Source: Todiramphus chloris collaris (Eukaryota > Chordata > Aves > Coraciiformes > Alcedinidae). From it: DNA of 64,000 bases. The stretch spans positions 2,861,849 to 2,925,848 of the forward strand of contig JANVCC010000011.1 of NCBI GenBank assembly GCA_025345505.1, in the 5' to 3' direction. Shown here in pieces: positions 1 through 9,370 of this stretch. How positions within the stretch are numbered: position 1 is the first letter of the stretch; the number at the start of each line of letters is the position of its first letter. The notes below the pieces were generated by a model. The model was not told the DNA's origin. It did not search any database and was given only the letters and a program-made list of their open reading frames with translations. The translations under genes and the position numbers were made by a program.

Positions 1-926
1 GGACGGACGGGCCCAGAGAGTAGTGGCCAATGGTACTAAATCCAGCTGGTGGCAGGGCACAAGTGGTGTTCCTCAGGGCTCAGTGCTGGGGCCGTTTCTA
101 TTTAACATCTTTACTGATGATCTTGATGAAGACATGGAGTCTGTCATCAGTAAATTTGCAGATGACACCAAGTTAGGCAGGTGTGTCGATCTGCGTGAGG
201 ATAGAGAGGCTCTCCAGAGAGACTTAGATAGACTGGATCACTGGGCCACTGTTAATGGTGTGAGTTTCAACAAGGCCAAGTGCCAGGTCCTGCACTTGGG
301 CTGCAGCAACCCCATGCAAAGCCTGTATTAGAAATAGTGTGACCAGCAGGAGTAGGGAAGCGATTGTCCCCCTGTACTCAGCACTGGTGAGGGCTCACCT
401 TGAGTAGTGTCCAGTTTTGAGTACCTCAGTACAAGAGAGATATCGAGGTGCTGGTGTGGGTGCAGAGGAGGGCAATGAAGATGGTCAAGGGACTGGAAAA
501 TAGATCATATGAGGATCGTTTGAAGGAGCTGGGCCTGTTTAGTTTGAGGAAGAGGAGGCTGAGGGGAGACCTCATCACTCTGTACAACTACCTGAAAGGA
601 CATTGTAGAGAGGCTGGTGCTGGTCTCTTCTCTCAGGTAATTAGTGACAGAACCAGAGGGAATAGCCTGAAGCTGAAACAAGGTAGGTTTAGACTGGACA
701 TTAGGAAAAAAATTCTTCACTTAAAGGATGGTGAAATATTGGAATGGGCTGCCCAGGGAGGTGGTTGAGTCACCATCCCTGGATGTGTTTAAACATCGCT
801 TGGATGTGGTGTTGGGGGACATGGTCTAGGGGTAGACTCTACTTGTAGAGTAGGGCTAATGGTTAGACAAGGTGATCCCAAGGGTCTTTTCCAACCTGAG
901 TGATTCTGTGATTCTGATTCTGTGAT
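1..926 (+). mobile_element. CR1 LINE fragment with ORF2 reverse-transcriptase remnant and 3' end
   Basis: Frame 23-331 reads as the CR1 ORF2 reverse transcriptase core: a VPQGSVLGP block, then the catalytic FADD box (codons at about 155-166) followed by TKL, then [10 protein letters not shown]. Shortly after 320 the sequence jumps to the later part of ORF2, so roughly 100 codons appear deleted. Frame 448-768 carries the C-terminal region ([33 protein letters not shown]). It ends with GATTCTGTG-type repeats at about 901-926, the usual CR1 3' terminus. The element continues off the left edge. Frameshifts and stops make it inactive. Confidence 0.93.
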
Positions 927-1451
927 CCCCTCCTGTAAGGGACAGCACTGAGCTTTGCTGTGTGTTGGTACAGCCTTGTGACATGTTTTCCTAGAGAATC
1001 ATGACACAGGAAGGAGCTGGTACTGCTGCAGCATCAGGCAGAGATATAGGATGTAAAATGGTAGGAAATTAGGGCTCTGTCATCCAGGGAACTCCTGGCT
1101 TAATGTGAGAATTAAATGAGTGCATAATGACTGCTCAGTGCACATTATGTGTTCTCTCTGCCCGGTCACAGATGGCGCATTTATTACTGCTCTCAGCCAT
1201 AGGTACTTCCTTTCTTGTTTGGCCAATACTGCCCAGAATATTTTTTTTCCCAGGGTTATTTGACTCATAAAACCTTCTTCAGGCCACATAAACAATTAAT
1301 TTAGGGAATAATTAGGGAGGAACACCAGTGACAGTGTCTAAATGTACCAGAAAAGGGATAAGGTTCTTCCCCTCAGACCCATCAGCTCCATGGCCAGCTG
1401 TGGGTATTTGCAGGGTGTCGTATTCTGATCTGAATGAGTTGATGTCTCAGA
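927..1451. other. Unassigned non-coding sequence
   Basis: Between the CR1 3' end and the probable LTR. I see no gene, no conserved protein and no clear repeat. The open frame on the minus strand at 1080-1295 has no recognisable motif and is probably chance. Confidence 0.5.
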
Positions 1452-1722
1452 CATTGTGTGAGGAGCACTCTAACCTGAACAAGCTGATGTAAGAAGCAGC
1501 CTTGCAGTTAGAACAAGGGACAAAATATGCCAGCTAAGGCAGGAGTAAAGTACATCATAGGATAAGTATCCTTGTCCCCTTACCAACTTTTCATATGTCT
1601 TGCCTACCAGGCAAAGGGTAATGAAATACAGGGTCTCTGTGACCAATGACTCAACTGGTTGAAAGGGTTAATGCCACCCTTTCTCCTCGAGGAATAGTGG
1701 ATACCATCTCTCAATGCTTCCT

Positions 1723-1762
1723 ATGCAAATTAGCACCACCTCTCCGTATTTCCCATGCAAAT
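1723..1762 (+). promoter_or_regulatory. Two octamer motifs (ATGCAAAT) in the LTR
   Basis: Perfect ATGCAAAT octamers lie at 1723-1730 and 1755-1762, 32 bp apart, within a locally repeated context (CTATGCAAATTA and CCATGCAAATTA). The octamer is the classic binding site of POU-domain factors such as Oct-1. The pair sits about 40-75 bp upstream of the TATA-like box, where U3 enhancers normally lie. Binding is inferred. Confidence 0.5.
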
Positions 1763-1798
1763 TAAGGAGTATGTCAAGCAACACGACTCTGAGAAGGA

Positions 1799-1807
1799 AA
1801 TAAAAAA
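1799..1807 (+). promoter_or_regulatory. TATA-like / AATAAA motif of the LTR
   Basis: AATAAAAAA followed by GGAC could be the LTR TATA box. The same bases also contain AATAAA, so it could instead be a polyadenylation signal. The sequence alone does not decide. Confidence 0.35.
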
Positions 1808-1964
1808 GGACTCGAGTACACTGGCAGGGGTGCACCACCACTGAAGACCCCCAAGGAATGGACCAGGCGAGATGTTGCTGGAACTGGGTGGTAATCCTCA
1901 ACTTTGCTTACCTTTTTACCTCTCAGTCTTATTTCTCTCTCATTGCTCACTCTCTCTCCCTTCC

Positions 1965-2004
1965 CCTCCCTCCCTCCCTCCCTCCCTCCCTCCCTCCCTC
2001 CCTC
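1965..2004. repeat. (CCCT)n microsatellite, about ten units
   Basis: About 40 bp of uninterrupted CTCC units within a longer pyrimidine-rich stretch (about 1926-2026), in the downstream half of the probable LTR. Such mirror-symmetric purine/pyrimidine tracts can form triplex DNA and are usually length-polymorphic. Confidence 0.9.
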
Positions 2005-2175
2005 TTCTTTACCTTCTCTTTCCTTTAAGTACCTCATATATAGTTTTAGTAGTTTTTATAGTTCAAGGGATTAAGAATTAATCTTTTTTATGTTATAGAC
2101 CTATGGTGTAAATCTTAATTCGATCTGAGCGAACCACCGAGCCTCCATCACTCCCTTCTTTCCCCCTGCACATTG

Positions 2176-5171
2176 TTTAAGAAGGACATGACAGGGAAGG
2201 GGATGATAACACAGGAGAGTCTGGCCTTAAGTTTCTAGAACTGGATGTGAATTTTTCTCATCAGCTGAATATTCTTCCTTCTAAAGACTGAATTGTCTTA
2301 CTGGAGAGGGCAGGAATTTTATCCATCAGTCCCCTAAAGAAAATGACAATGAAGCGCTGTCAGAGTGCAAAACTGATAGTGTCTCAGATGGCTTTTCTGC
2401 CCTTGGAGCTCAGCGCTACATCAGTTGCTGCTCCATACACCCTGATCTGCTCCATACTCTCTTTTGATGAGTTCCTCACCTGAGGTCAATGATGCCAAGA
2501 CTTAGTTATGTTGCTGTGCACCCTTCCAGGCTCCTGAACCACAGACAGTGTTTGTGTGCTGACAGGAACAGTCTCCAGCACTTGTGTTTTAAAACGGCAG
2601 GGGAACAGGCAGGCTTTACTGTGTTCCCAGAGCTCTGCTACAAACATGCATTTGTTCTCAACAGAGCTGACCATCCTCTTTCCACTGCTGGATGCTGCCC
2701 TCACTGGCCAGCAGTTTGGCAAATCGATCAGTACCAAGGAACTATAGCCCCAGTGATGACCCCAGATCTCATGTTTTCAGTAGATCCGTATTGATCCATG
2801 CAGTGCCAGAGGTAACTCATAGCTCTACTCCCTCTCTGGTACACGAACTGGGTGTTGTGGAGCTGTTTCAGGTGTCTACAAAGACATGGCAATGTCTGAA
2901 CATATGTTTTGCTTCTTTCCCTGCAGAGCAGAGCTCTTCTAAAAGCTCTCCAGAGGGCACTGGTGCTGTTTGTGGATCAGATTAGTAATGTTAAGTCTGT
3001 GCTGGGAAGCAGGAGTCTGGTTGTCAGGGTGTCTGCAAGGTGGGAGGGAGGTTTAAAGAATAATGAGAAATAATGATTCTCCTGTACTCCCAGCTGGGTG
3101 TAAGGCCTTCAGAGAAAGCATGGAGCAGTGGTGGGAAAGGGATTCCAAACAGGTAGTGTCAGTTTTTGGATAAGGGTGGAGAATCAGCCTTATGCTTACA
3201 GGGCGTCACCTCCTTGGCACAATCCATATAGCAATGCCCAGCCTTCACCTGGAAGAAGTGCTCTGAAATGCCTCACCTGTGGATGTTTCAGCCTGGTGCT
3301 TTAGCAGTTCTGCATTTGAAGCAAATCTGTCCTTGTTGCCTTCTATTTCTGAGGCTTCTACCCTCAGATCCTCCAGATCTGTCCAGTAAGTGGGACTCCT
3401 AAGAAAGGCAAGGAAAAGGGTGGGAGTGGTATGAAGCAAGAAATCAAATCTTGCCTCCTCCATGATGACTTTCATCTGTCTGGTGTCTGATGACGTGAAC
3501 CTGGTTTGTCCACATAATTTGGAATTGTAGATGCTTCTATAGAAGAGCTCCCTCTTTGGGGCTGTGCATGTGGAAATCTTTTCCATTTCTCCCTCCAAGA
3601 GCACTGAAGATGTATTTTGCAGCAGGGAAATCTGTTTCTGATTTGCAGGGCTGTTCCAGTGAGGGTTTTTATCGGCATCAGTGTCCACTGTTCATGGGCC
3701 TCTGGTCTGGAGTCCTGAGCATCCCCAGAAAGTCCAGCAACCTTTTGACTACATTGCCAGGGGATCAACATGTACCTTCTACTTGAAGCTTGATGTAGTG
3801 CCTTCTGTGCAGATAAAGGACTGTGTATTCAGGGCATGAGCATGTCCTCCTGAAAGGAAGAGTAAGGAGGATAAATCCTTGTTAACCTGTGGATAATATG
3901 CAGTTCTTCAATCTGACAGACTCCCCACAGTTACAAAGTCTTCTCACTGTATTGGTGGATGCCCTTTGGTGTCCTTAAAGGTCCTAGTTTGAAATGTAGA
4001 TGCACAAGATAGTCCATATCCTGCTGTGCCTTAGATACAGGAATGGGGACACTGTCATTAGAAAGTGCTGACCTCTTTTCCAGTGATACCTTGGTAACCT
4101 GAAGTGAAGCATATTTCTCTTTATTCCAAAGTAAAGAATTTGTATTTCTTTGTTTCACAGCAGTAACTGTCCAGTGAACTAAGATACAACATGTAACACA
4201 TTTTTTCCAATAAATACAGTTGATTTTCCCTGAGCAAACTGCTCATTCAGATATTTAATTCTTGCTGTCTCAACTTCCAGGTTTTTTTTTTTCTGAATCC
4301 TTCACTGAAAATAAAACCAAAGGAGATGCAAAACCTGCTTCTTATCATGTTCTTAATTATTAATTTTTTTTTGTTATGTTTCCCAGAAGATGAAGAAAAG
4401 GGGAGATCCTGTCCCTCTCTCAGAGGGTAACACATGACTTGGCCTGGATGACTTTAGGTTTAAGGACAAGGCCAGCTTCATGGTGCCACTCTTTGCCCAG
4501 ATTGGTGGGTGACAACACAATACTCAGAGATGCTCTAAGATTGATCCACTGGGGCTAGGCTGTATTCACAGTCCTCTGAGAACACCCGTGGCTCCCAGAA
4601 AGGAGCCAGTCCAGAGATAACACCCCAAGGATGGAATCCCGGGAGTTGTGCAGCAGCATCTGAGCTGCTTTGTTGACTGTTCTGCTCTGATGGTGCTCAT
4701 TTGTGGTGTCTGCTGATGAAACTCTTACTCTACCTTCCTTCAGAGAAGATTTTAGTAGAGGGCAGAAGCTGTACCCTTTCCTGTCTGTTTACCAGAGATG
4801 TTGCCCAATTCTGCTACTGAGTGGATCTGTAGTGAGGGGCTGTCCAATACCCTCAGTGTTTGCGAACTTCAAGTTCCTCCACTCAGACTGTTGCTGAGGA
4901 GTTCCTGCTTTGACCTGAGATGTGTTTTTTAGCAGTCTATCTCTCCATAAGTTTTTTTTTTTTTCCCCCTACCTGAGAAACAATAGCCTCTCTGGGGATT
5001 TCTGGATTCAAAACCTCATGTTTTGTGTCTCAGTCCATGATGATAGGGATGAGGAGCAGTATGGCTCTTCAAACAGACCCCCTGATTGAGCAGAGATTCT
5101 GGATATTCAGAAACAAGGGAAAGCAACAGCAAGATGTCCATCCTGACCTTGTCCCATGTGCTTCCACCCAG
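2176..5171. other. Single-copy sequence upstream of the MHC pseudogene; no supported gene
   Basis: No convincing exon of the class II beta signal peptide was found here. Minus-strand frame 3245-3688 (147 codons) and plus-strand frame 2489-2794 have no recognisable domain. T-rich runs lie near 4281 and 4952. The last 150 bases (about 5025-5170) would be intron 1 of the pseudogene. Confidence 0.45.
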
Positions 5172-5434
5172 AGCATATCCTGCTGCAGCAAAACCAGGGA
5201 TGTCACTACATGAACAGCAGTCAGCAGATGAGGTATCTGGACAGGTTCATCTGGGACTGGCAGAAATCTGTTCCCATGACAATGAGGTGGGCTTCTACAT
5301 GGCCTGCATAGAGCTGGAATAGGCGATTGCTGAGTGTTGGAACAGGCTGCAGTGGCTTAGCTACCTGTGTGTTTCAAGGGGGAAATACTGCAGCTATGAC
5401 TGGAGGAGGACTCAGGGTGCGATGGACAGGAGAA
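5172..5434 (+). pseudogene. Exon 2-like: class II beta-1 domain remnant
   Basis: After an acceptor ending CACCCAG, the first part reads GCHYMNSS...[11 protein letters not shown]. This matches the beta-1 pattern of a first cysteine (TGT, 5201-5203), an N-linked glycosylation site and the RYxxRxIYN strand. Between about 5250 and 5284 the frame shifts. The second part reads DNEVGFYM, then a TAG at 5320-5322, then AECWN (equivalent of the usual AEYWN with Trp61) and KYCSYDW with the second cysteine at 5389-5391. It ends ...MDRR at a GTGAGT donor, as functional genes end near QRR. The exon is 7 bp shorter than usual, consistent with one 1-nt frameshift and two lost codons. Confidence 0.78.
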
Positions 5435-5963
5435 GTGAGTCTTTGGAGAGAAGAAGAGGACAATGGCATGGGGAAACTTGGCTTCCCCAGCCTGGGACCA
5501 CATTTAACTCTCTCTGCCACCTCACTGTTTGGCAGCCACAGGATGACAGAGGAGCTTAGTGGATGGGGGGAGCTAGATCTGAATTCAGTGAGTCAGGAGG
5601 AGAAGGAGTGCCATGGGCTGGAGCAGTTAGCATCTTTATTATGACTCTAAGACTGAAGGAAATGACTTGCAGGAGGCCTGCAGGAAACCATTAGAACAGG
5701 ACTCCCCTGCCTAAATAATGCACCTGCCCTCCTGACAATTCCTTTAGCAATGGACCCAGGTGAGAGGTGGGACAAGACCTGAAATGGTCCTACCAGATGT
5801 TTCTGGTAGAAGCAGAATTCATCTTCTGTGATGATCCTTTGCTGAGGGAGAAACAAAGAGGTTTAAAGGTGAATGTGGCTGGGAGACATGTAATGCGAGG
5901 TCATGTTGAAGGCAGTGGGTCTGGACCAAAGGATGGGTTTGAAGGAGAAATCTGTATGGTGTC

Positions 5964-6240
5964 AGAATCATAGAACCATAGAATTGTTTAGGTTGGAAGA
6001 GACCTTTAAGATCATTGAGTCCGACTGTTAACCCAGCACTGCCAGGTCACCTCTAAAACATGCCTCTCAGCACCACACCTACATGACTGTTAAATACCTC
6101 CACAGATGGTGACTCCACCACTTCCCTGGGCAGCGTCTTCCAGGGCTTGACAACCTTTCTGGTGAAGATATTTTTACTAATGTCCAATCTAAACCTCCAC
6201 TGGTGTAGCTTGAGGCATCCATAGATCCTCTTGTTAGAAA
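5964..6240 (-). mobile_element. CR1 LINE 3' fragment inside intron 2 of the MHC pseudogene
   Basis: Read on the minus strand this is the CR1 3' end. The plus strand shows AATCATAGAACCATAGAATTG, then GGTTGGAAGAGACCTTTAAGATC, then the complement of the ORF2 C-terminus ([25 protein letters not shown]; frame 6053-6274). It is severely 5'-truncated and lies between the beta-1 donor at 5435 and the beta-2 acceptor at 6295. It resembles the copy at 56181-56560 closely, including the AACCCAGCACT segment, suggesting the same subfamily. Confidence 0.93.
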
Positions 6241-6295
6241 AGATTACTGAGGAGGACTGGCTGATGCTCTTCATCTCTTACTTTCTCTTTTTCAG

Positions 6296-6568
6296 TTTCA
6301 CACAGAGTGAAAATGTCTCCCATGCAAATAGAAAGTCCCAGCTAGCTATTTTGTACTACAACAAGGTTTTATCCTTCTGAAATAAAGATCAAGTGGTTCA
6401 AAAACAGTGAAGAGGAGATGGATGAAGTTGTGTACAAGGACCTTTCCCTAAATGCAGATTAGTCTTTCCAGATCTTCATCACTTTGGAAGTCACACCTAA
6501 GCAAGGGGCTATCTATGCTTCCCATGTGGAACATGCCAGCCTGCCAGTGCCCATCACCATGGCCCAAG
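6296..6568 (+). pseudogene. Exon 3-like: class II beta-2 (immunoglobulin-like) domain remnant
   Basis: After a good acceptor (CTTTCTCTTTTTCAG) one frame runs through the exon. It reads VKMSPMQ, then LFC with the first disulfide cysteine (6352-6354), RFYPSEIKIKWFKN, EEEMDEVVY, SFQIFITLE, then HVEHASLPVPIT, ending at GTAAGC. This is the beta-2 C1-set immunoglobulin fold. Defects are a TAG at 6343-6345, a TAG at 6460-6462 where families have the Trp of NGDW, and a serine (TCC, 6520-6522) in place of the second cysteine in the YxCxVEH motif. The exon is 9 bp short, in frame, near its start. Confidence 0.9.
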
Positions 6569-6712
6569 GTAAGCAGTGGTAATGGGGATATCAAAAGGTC
6601 TTGAGGAGAGTCACTTCTAGCTCTATGAGGACAGCAGGAAACTAGAAAAGATACTTTTGGGAAAAGTAATGTCTAGCCTGAGCCTTTACTCTCTGGATTG
6701 CTCTTCCAACAG

Positions 6713-6823
6713 AAACATGGTCTGGGTCTGCTGTGAGCAAGAAGGTGACTGTAACACTGGGTTTCGTGCTGGCCTTAGCCTTCATCATGGTGGTACTCAT
6801 CAACTATCAGAAGAAAAAGAAAG
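6713..6823 (+). pseudogene. Exon 4-like: class II beta connecting peptide, transmembrane and cytoplasmic segment
   Basis: The acceptor CTTCCAACAG precedes a 111-bp open segment. Joined to the last G of exon 3 it starts E-T-W-S. A hydrophobic span follows ([19 protein letters not shown]), then a basic cytoplasmic start, NYQKKKK. Size, phase and position agree with exon 4 of class II beta genes. There is no stop inside it. The donor after AAAG is GTTAAT, weaker than usual. The small last coding exon was not found. Confidence 0.8.
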
Positions 6824-7784
6824 GTTAATTATTCATGAGCTAAGCAGAAATCTGGTTTTAATGGGGCTGCAGAGAGATGTTTTAAAGCCTGTAAGGGTTC
6901 ACTAGAACTTAGATTTACCATGATAATTTCCTTGAGTTCCCAGCATTCAAGTGGATTTTATATGATCTAATGCAATATCCACAGAAGCCAGTGATAGCTT
7001 TTAATTTATTTTAACTGATGTTGATTGGGCTTTCAGTGATGAGAAGCCATTTTAAAGCTATCATCAGCTGCTGAAAGGTCAGCCCGGTCCTCTGAGATAC
7101 AGTCCTAGGCTATGGTTATGGTTTTTTATAAGTATCAAATTATCTACTTTATTCCCAAATGTCTCCACATTGCTTTGTTGCAGGCGTATTCTTTAGACTC
7201 TATAAGCAAATACATTCATACTTATTTATAGCAGGATTAAATACCTTTCCTTTGAAACTGTGCAGGGGAAAGAAGAGAGAACATTATCTTCCAGACAGCT
7301 GCATTCTTGTTCTCAAAATCTTGGTTTTCTGAGTAACAGCACCTTATCCCAGCCTTTGCTTTCTCCTTTCTAATAATTCAGATTATTAAAATCACAAACA
7401 AGTACTGGGCAAGTCAGTGTTGTGTGATATCTTTCATGGTGCAATCACAAATATTCCTCAGATTAATCCTGTACTATTATTTTCTACCTTAGCAAACTTC
7501 CTTAAGCAAACCATATCCATTGTAGCCCTTTGCTCTTGTTAATTCTCAGCCTATGGGTTTAGGTCACCAGCAACAGGAGGACCTGAATTCCTTTTCCACT
7601 AACACGACTAGGGAAGAGAAGGTTTGGTGCTGAAAATGCTGACATGATGGGAAGAAGCAGCAGGCTGGCAGCTGCTCCAGGACTTCGGAGCAGAGGTGCA
7701 GCCATGGGCTGTTAGGATGAACATGGAAACCAGCTCTGGAGTCCTCAGCATAGGAGAGACATGGGGTGGGTCCAGACGAGATCA
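6824..7784. other. Sequence downstream of the MHC pseudogene; no supported gene
   Basis: Would hold the last cytoplasmic exon and 3' untranslated region if they survive, but they are too short or decayed to recognise. The end (about 7660-7784) has a weak resemblance to an eroded CR1 continuing into the next element. Confidence 0.4.
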
Positions 7785-8202
7785 CAAAAAACTGATCTGA
7801 GAGATGGAACCCCTCTGCTGTGAGGCCAGGCTGAGAGAGTTGGGGTTGCTCAGCCTGGAGAAGAGAAGGCTCCTTTCAGTGCTTAAAGGGGTCTTATAAG
7901 AAAGACAGGTACAGACTTTTTAGCAGGGCCTGTTGTGACAGAACAAGGGGTGGTTGTTTTAAACTAAAAGAGAGGAGATTTAGACTAGACTTAAGGAAGA
8001 AATTTTTTTCCATTGAGGGTGGTGGACACTGGCCCAAATTGCCCAGAGAGGTGATAGAAACCTCATCCTTAGAGGTTTGGCTGGACAGGGCTCTGAGGAA
8101 TGTGACCTAGTTGAAACTGCCACTACTCACTGCAGGGGCGTTGGACTAGATGACCTTTAAAGGTCCCTTCCAACCCAAACTATTCTGTGATGCTGTGATT
8201 CT
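7785..8202 (+). mobile_element. CR1 LINE 3' fragment
   Basis: Begins in the ORF2 C-terminal region (CCCCTCTGCTGTGAGGCCAG, then the LRELGLF/EKRR-type segment). It continues through the DRTRG-like and LDLRKKFF-like parts, and ends with the CR1 tail CTATTCTGTGATGCTGTGATTCT at about 8180-8202. It is frameshifted and non-coding. It shares its start point and sequence type with the copy at 17188-17593. Confidence 0.93.
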
Positions 8203-9370
8203 CCTTGCTTTTTTTTTCCCCAAACCAGTTTTTTTTTCCATCACGCTATCCCCTTTCTTCCTACTGTTGCACCTGTGAGAAGGGTACTGCCTCTTCCCCT
8301 CTCAGAAGAACTCTGACTTTGCAAATTGGCAGGTTTTCAGATTCAAGGATAATCTCAGGGGCTGATGCTGGGCCACTGAGGCTAGGGTGGACTCTGCTCC
8401 TGCATGAATCTGCAGGAGGAAAGCTAGAGCTTCTCAGCCCTACACCCACCTGGAGAGAGAAGAGGGGAATAAATAATAGCATTTCTAAGGAATGTTTTGT
8501 ACTTTGAGTGTTTTATCTAAAGGTCTGAAAGGATTTAATAACTGGGAGCTAATTAAATGTACTAATTAACCTGGTGTTTAATCTCAGCTCTTTGCAAGCT
8601 TTCTGTGCTGCTGAAGCAGAGACGTAGTCCCATATATCATGACATCCAGCCACTTTGCTTAATTGTGATTCCTCTGCGCATGGTGCAGGCACTCAGCCGC
8701 TAAGGTGATGAAAGGAACACAAGCCCACGTACAGGAGAAAATTAGAGGGGCGAAGCCAACCCTGTGTGACTAACAACCTGTGAGATTATTTCCATGAAGA
8801 GGAGATTGACAGTCTAATTTGTTTCCCCTCCCCATTATCACTGGCTTGTTCTCATCGATGCCACTGTTTTGCTAAGGGGGTTGGGAACAATCTGCTTCTG
8901 GGCACACGGTGAAAAATGGCAATGTTATTCCTTGGTCCCATCCTTGTCACCATGGCTCTGAGCTGCTCTGCTACAACCAGGAGGAGGATGCTGTTCACTT
9001 TCTTTTCTCACTGTACTTCCTCATGGACTTGCTTTCCTGTGAAGGTTTATACTGGTGCTACTGGTGCTATTTTAGTGTACAGCCTACAAAGCCAACCCTC
9101 AGATCTCCTTGAGCTGTTCTCACAGCAACACAGAAGAAGTGACATCTGAAGTGACTTCCCAGAGACAGCTTAATCCAGCACTACATCAAGAACAATGTGA
9201 CTTTCCTGGTTCCAGGACTAAATAATTCCTCCTGTCCCTGGAGCTGTGGGAAACCCTGGAGGAGGTTGGTGGGTTGGTGGATTGTGGTGGGCCCAGAAGA
9301 ACATCTCCACATGACAAACAGAGACAGAGGATTAACAAGATTGAAAATCTTAGCACATCATGAAGGCCAT
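8203..9370. other. Single-copy sequence, no supported gene
   Basis: T-rich start (8209-8240). The stretch around 8510-8900 has TTAAT/AATTA motifs and low repeat content. Frame 8916-9149 begins with a hydrophobic, signal-like stretch but has no further motif and is rejected as a gene. Confidence 0.4.

Larger units (their letters stand above)
1457..2170 (+). mobile_element. Probable solo LTR of an endogenous retrovirus (ERVL-like)
   Basis: The block starts with TG (1457) and ends with CA (2170). It is flanked by an identical 5-bp sequence, CATTG, at 1452-1456 and 2171-2175, as expected of a target-site duplication. A U3-like part carries two octamer motifs and a TATA-like AATAAAAAA at 1799, followed by a pyrimidine-rich R/U5-like part. 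No primer-binding site, gag, pol or env follows, so it would be a solo LTR left by recombination. A 5-bp duplication suits ERVL-type (class III) elements, but the family is inferred. The strand is taken from the order of the motifs. Confidence 0.55.
5172..6823 (+). pseudogene. MHC class II beta-chain pseudogene (beta-1, beta-2 and transmembrane exons)
   Basis: Class II beta chains pair with alpha chains at the cell surface and present peptides to CD4 T cells. Three exons are recognisable in the right order and orientation, all joined in phase 1. The beta-1 exon is 5172-5434 (263 bp, usual size about 270), beta-2 is 6296-6568 (273, usual about 282) and transmembrane is 6713-6823 (111, the usual size). 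Introns end in AG and start GTGAGT, GTAAGC and a weak GTTAAT. It cannot code for a normal chain: beta-1 has a frameshift plus TAG, and beta-2 has two TAG codons and has lost a disulfide cysteine. Intron 2 holds a CR1. No signal-peptide exon or terminal small exons were identified. The assignment rests on motifs read by eye and is strong for beta-2. Locus name and class II lineage cannot be given. Confidence 0.88.

Noticed and set aside
8916..9149. Signal-peptide-like frame start (hydrophobic first 20 residues)
   Set aside because: Only the start is hydrophobic; nothing follows that resembles a secreted or MHC protein, and it lies downstream of the class II exons, not upstream.
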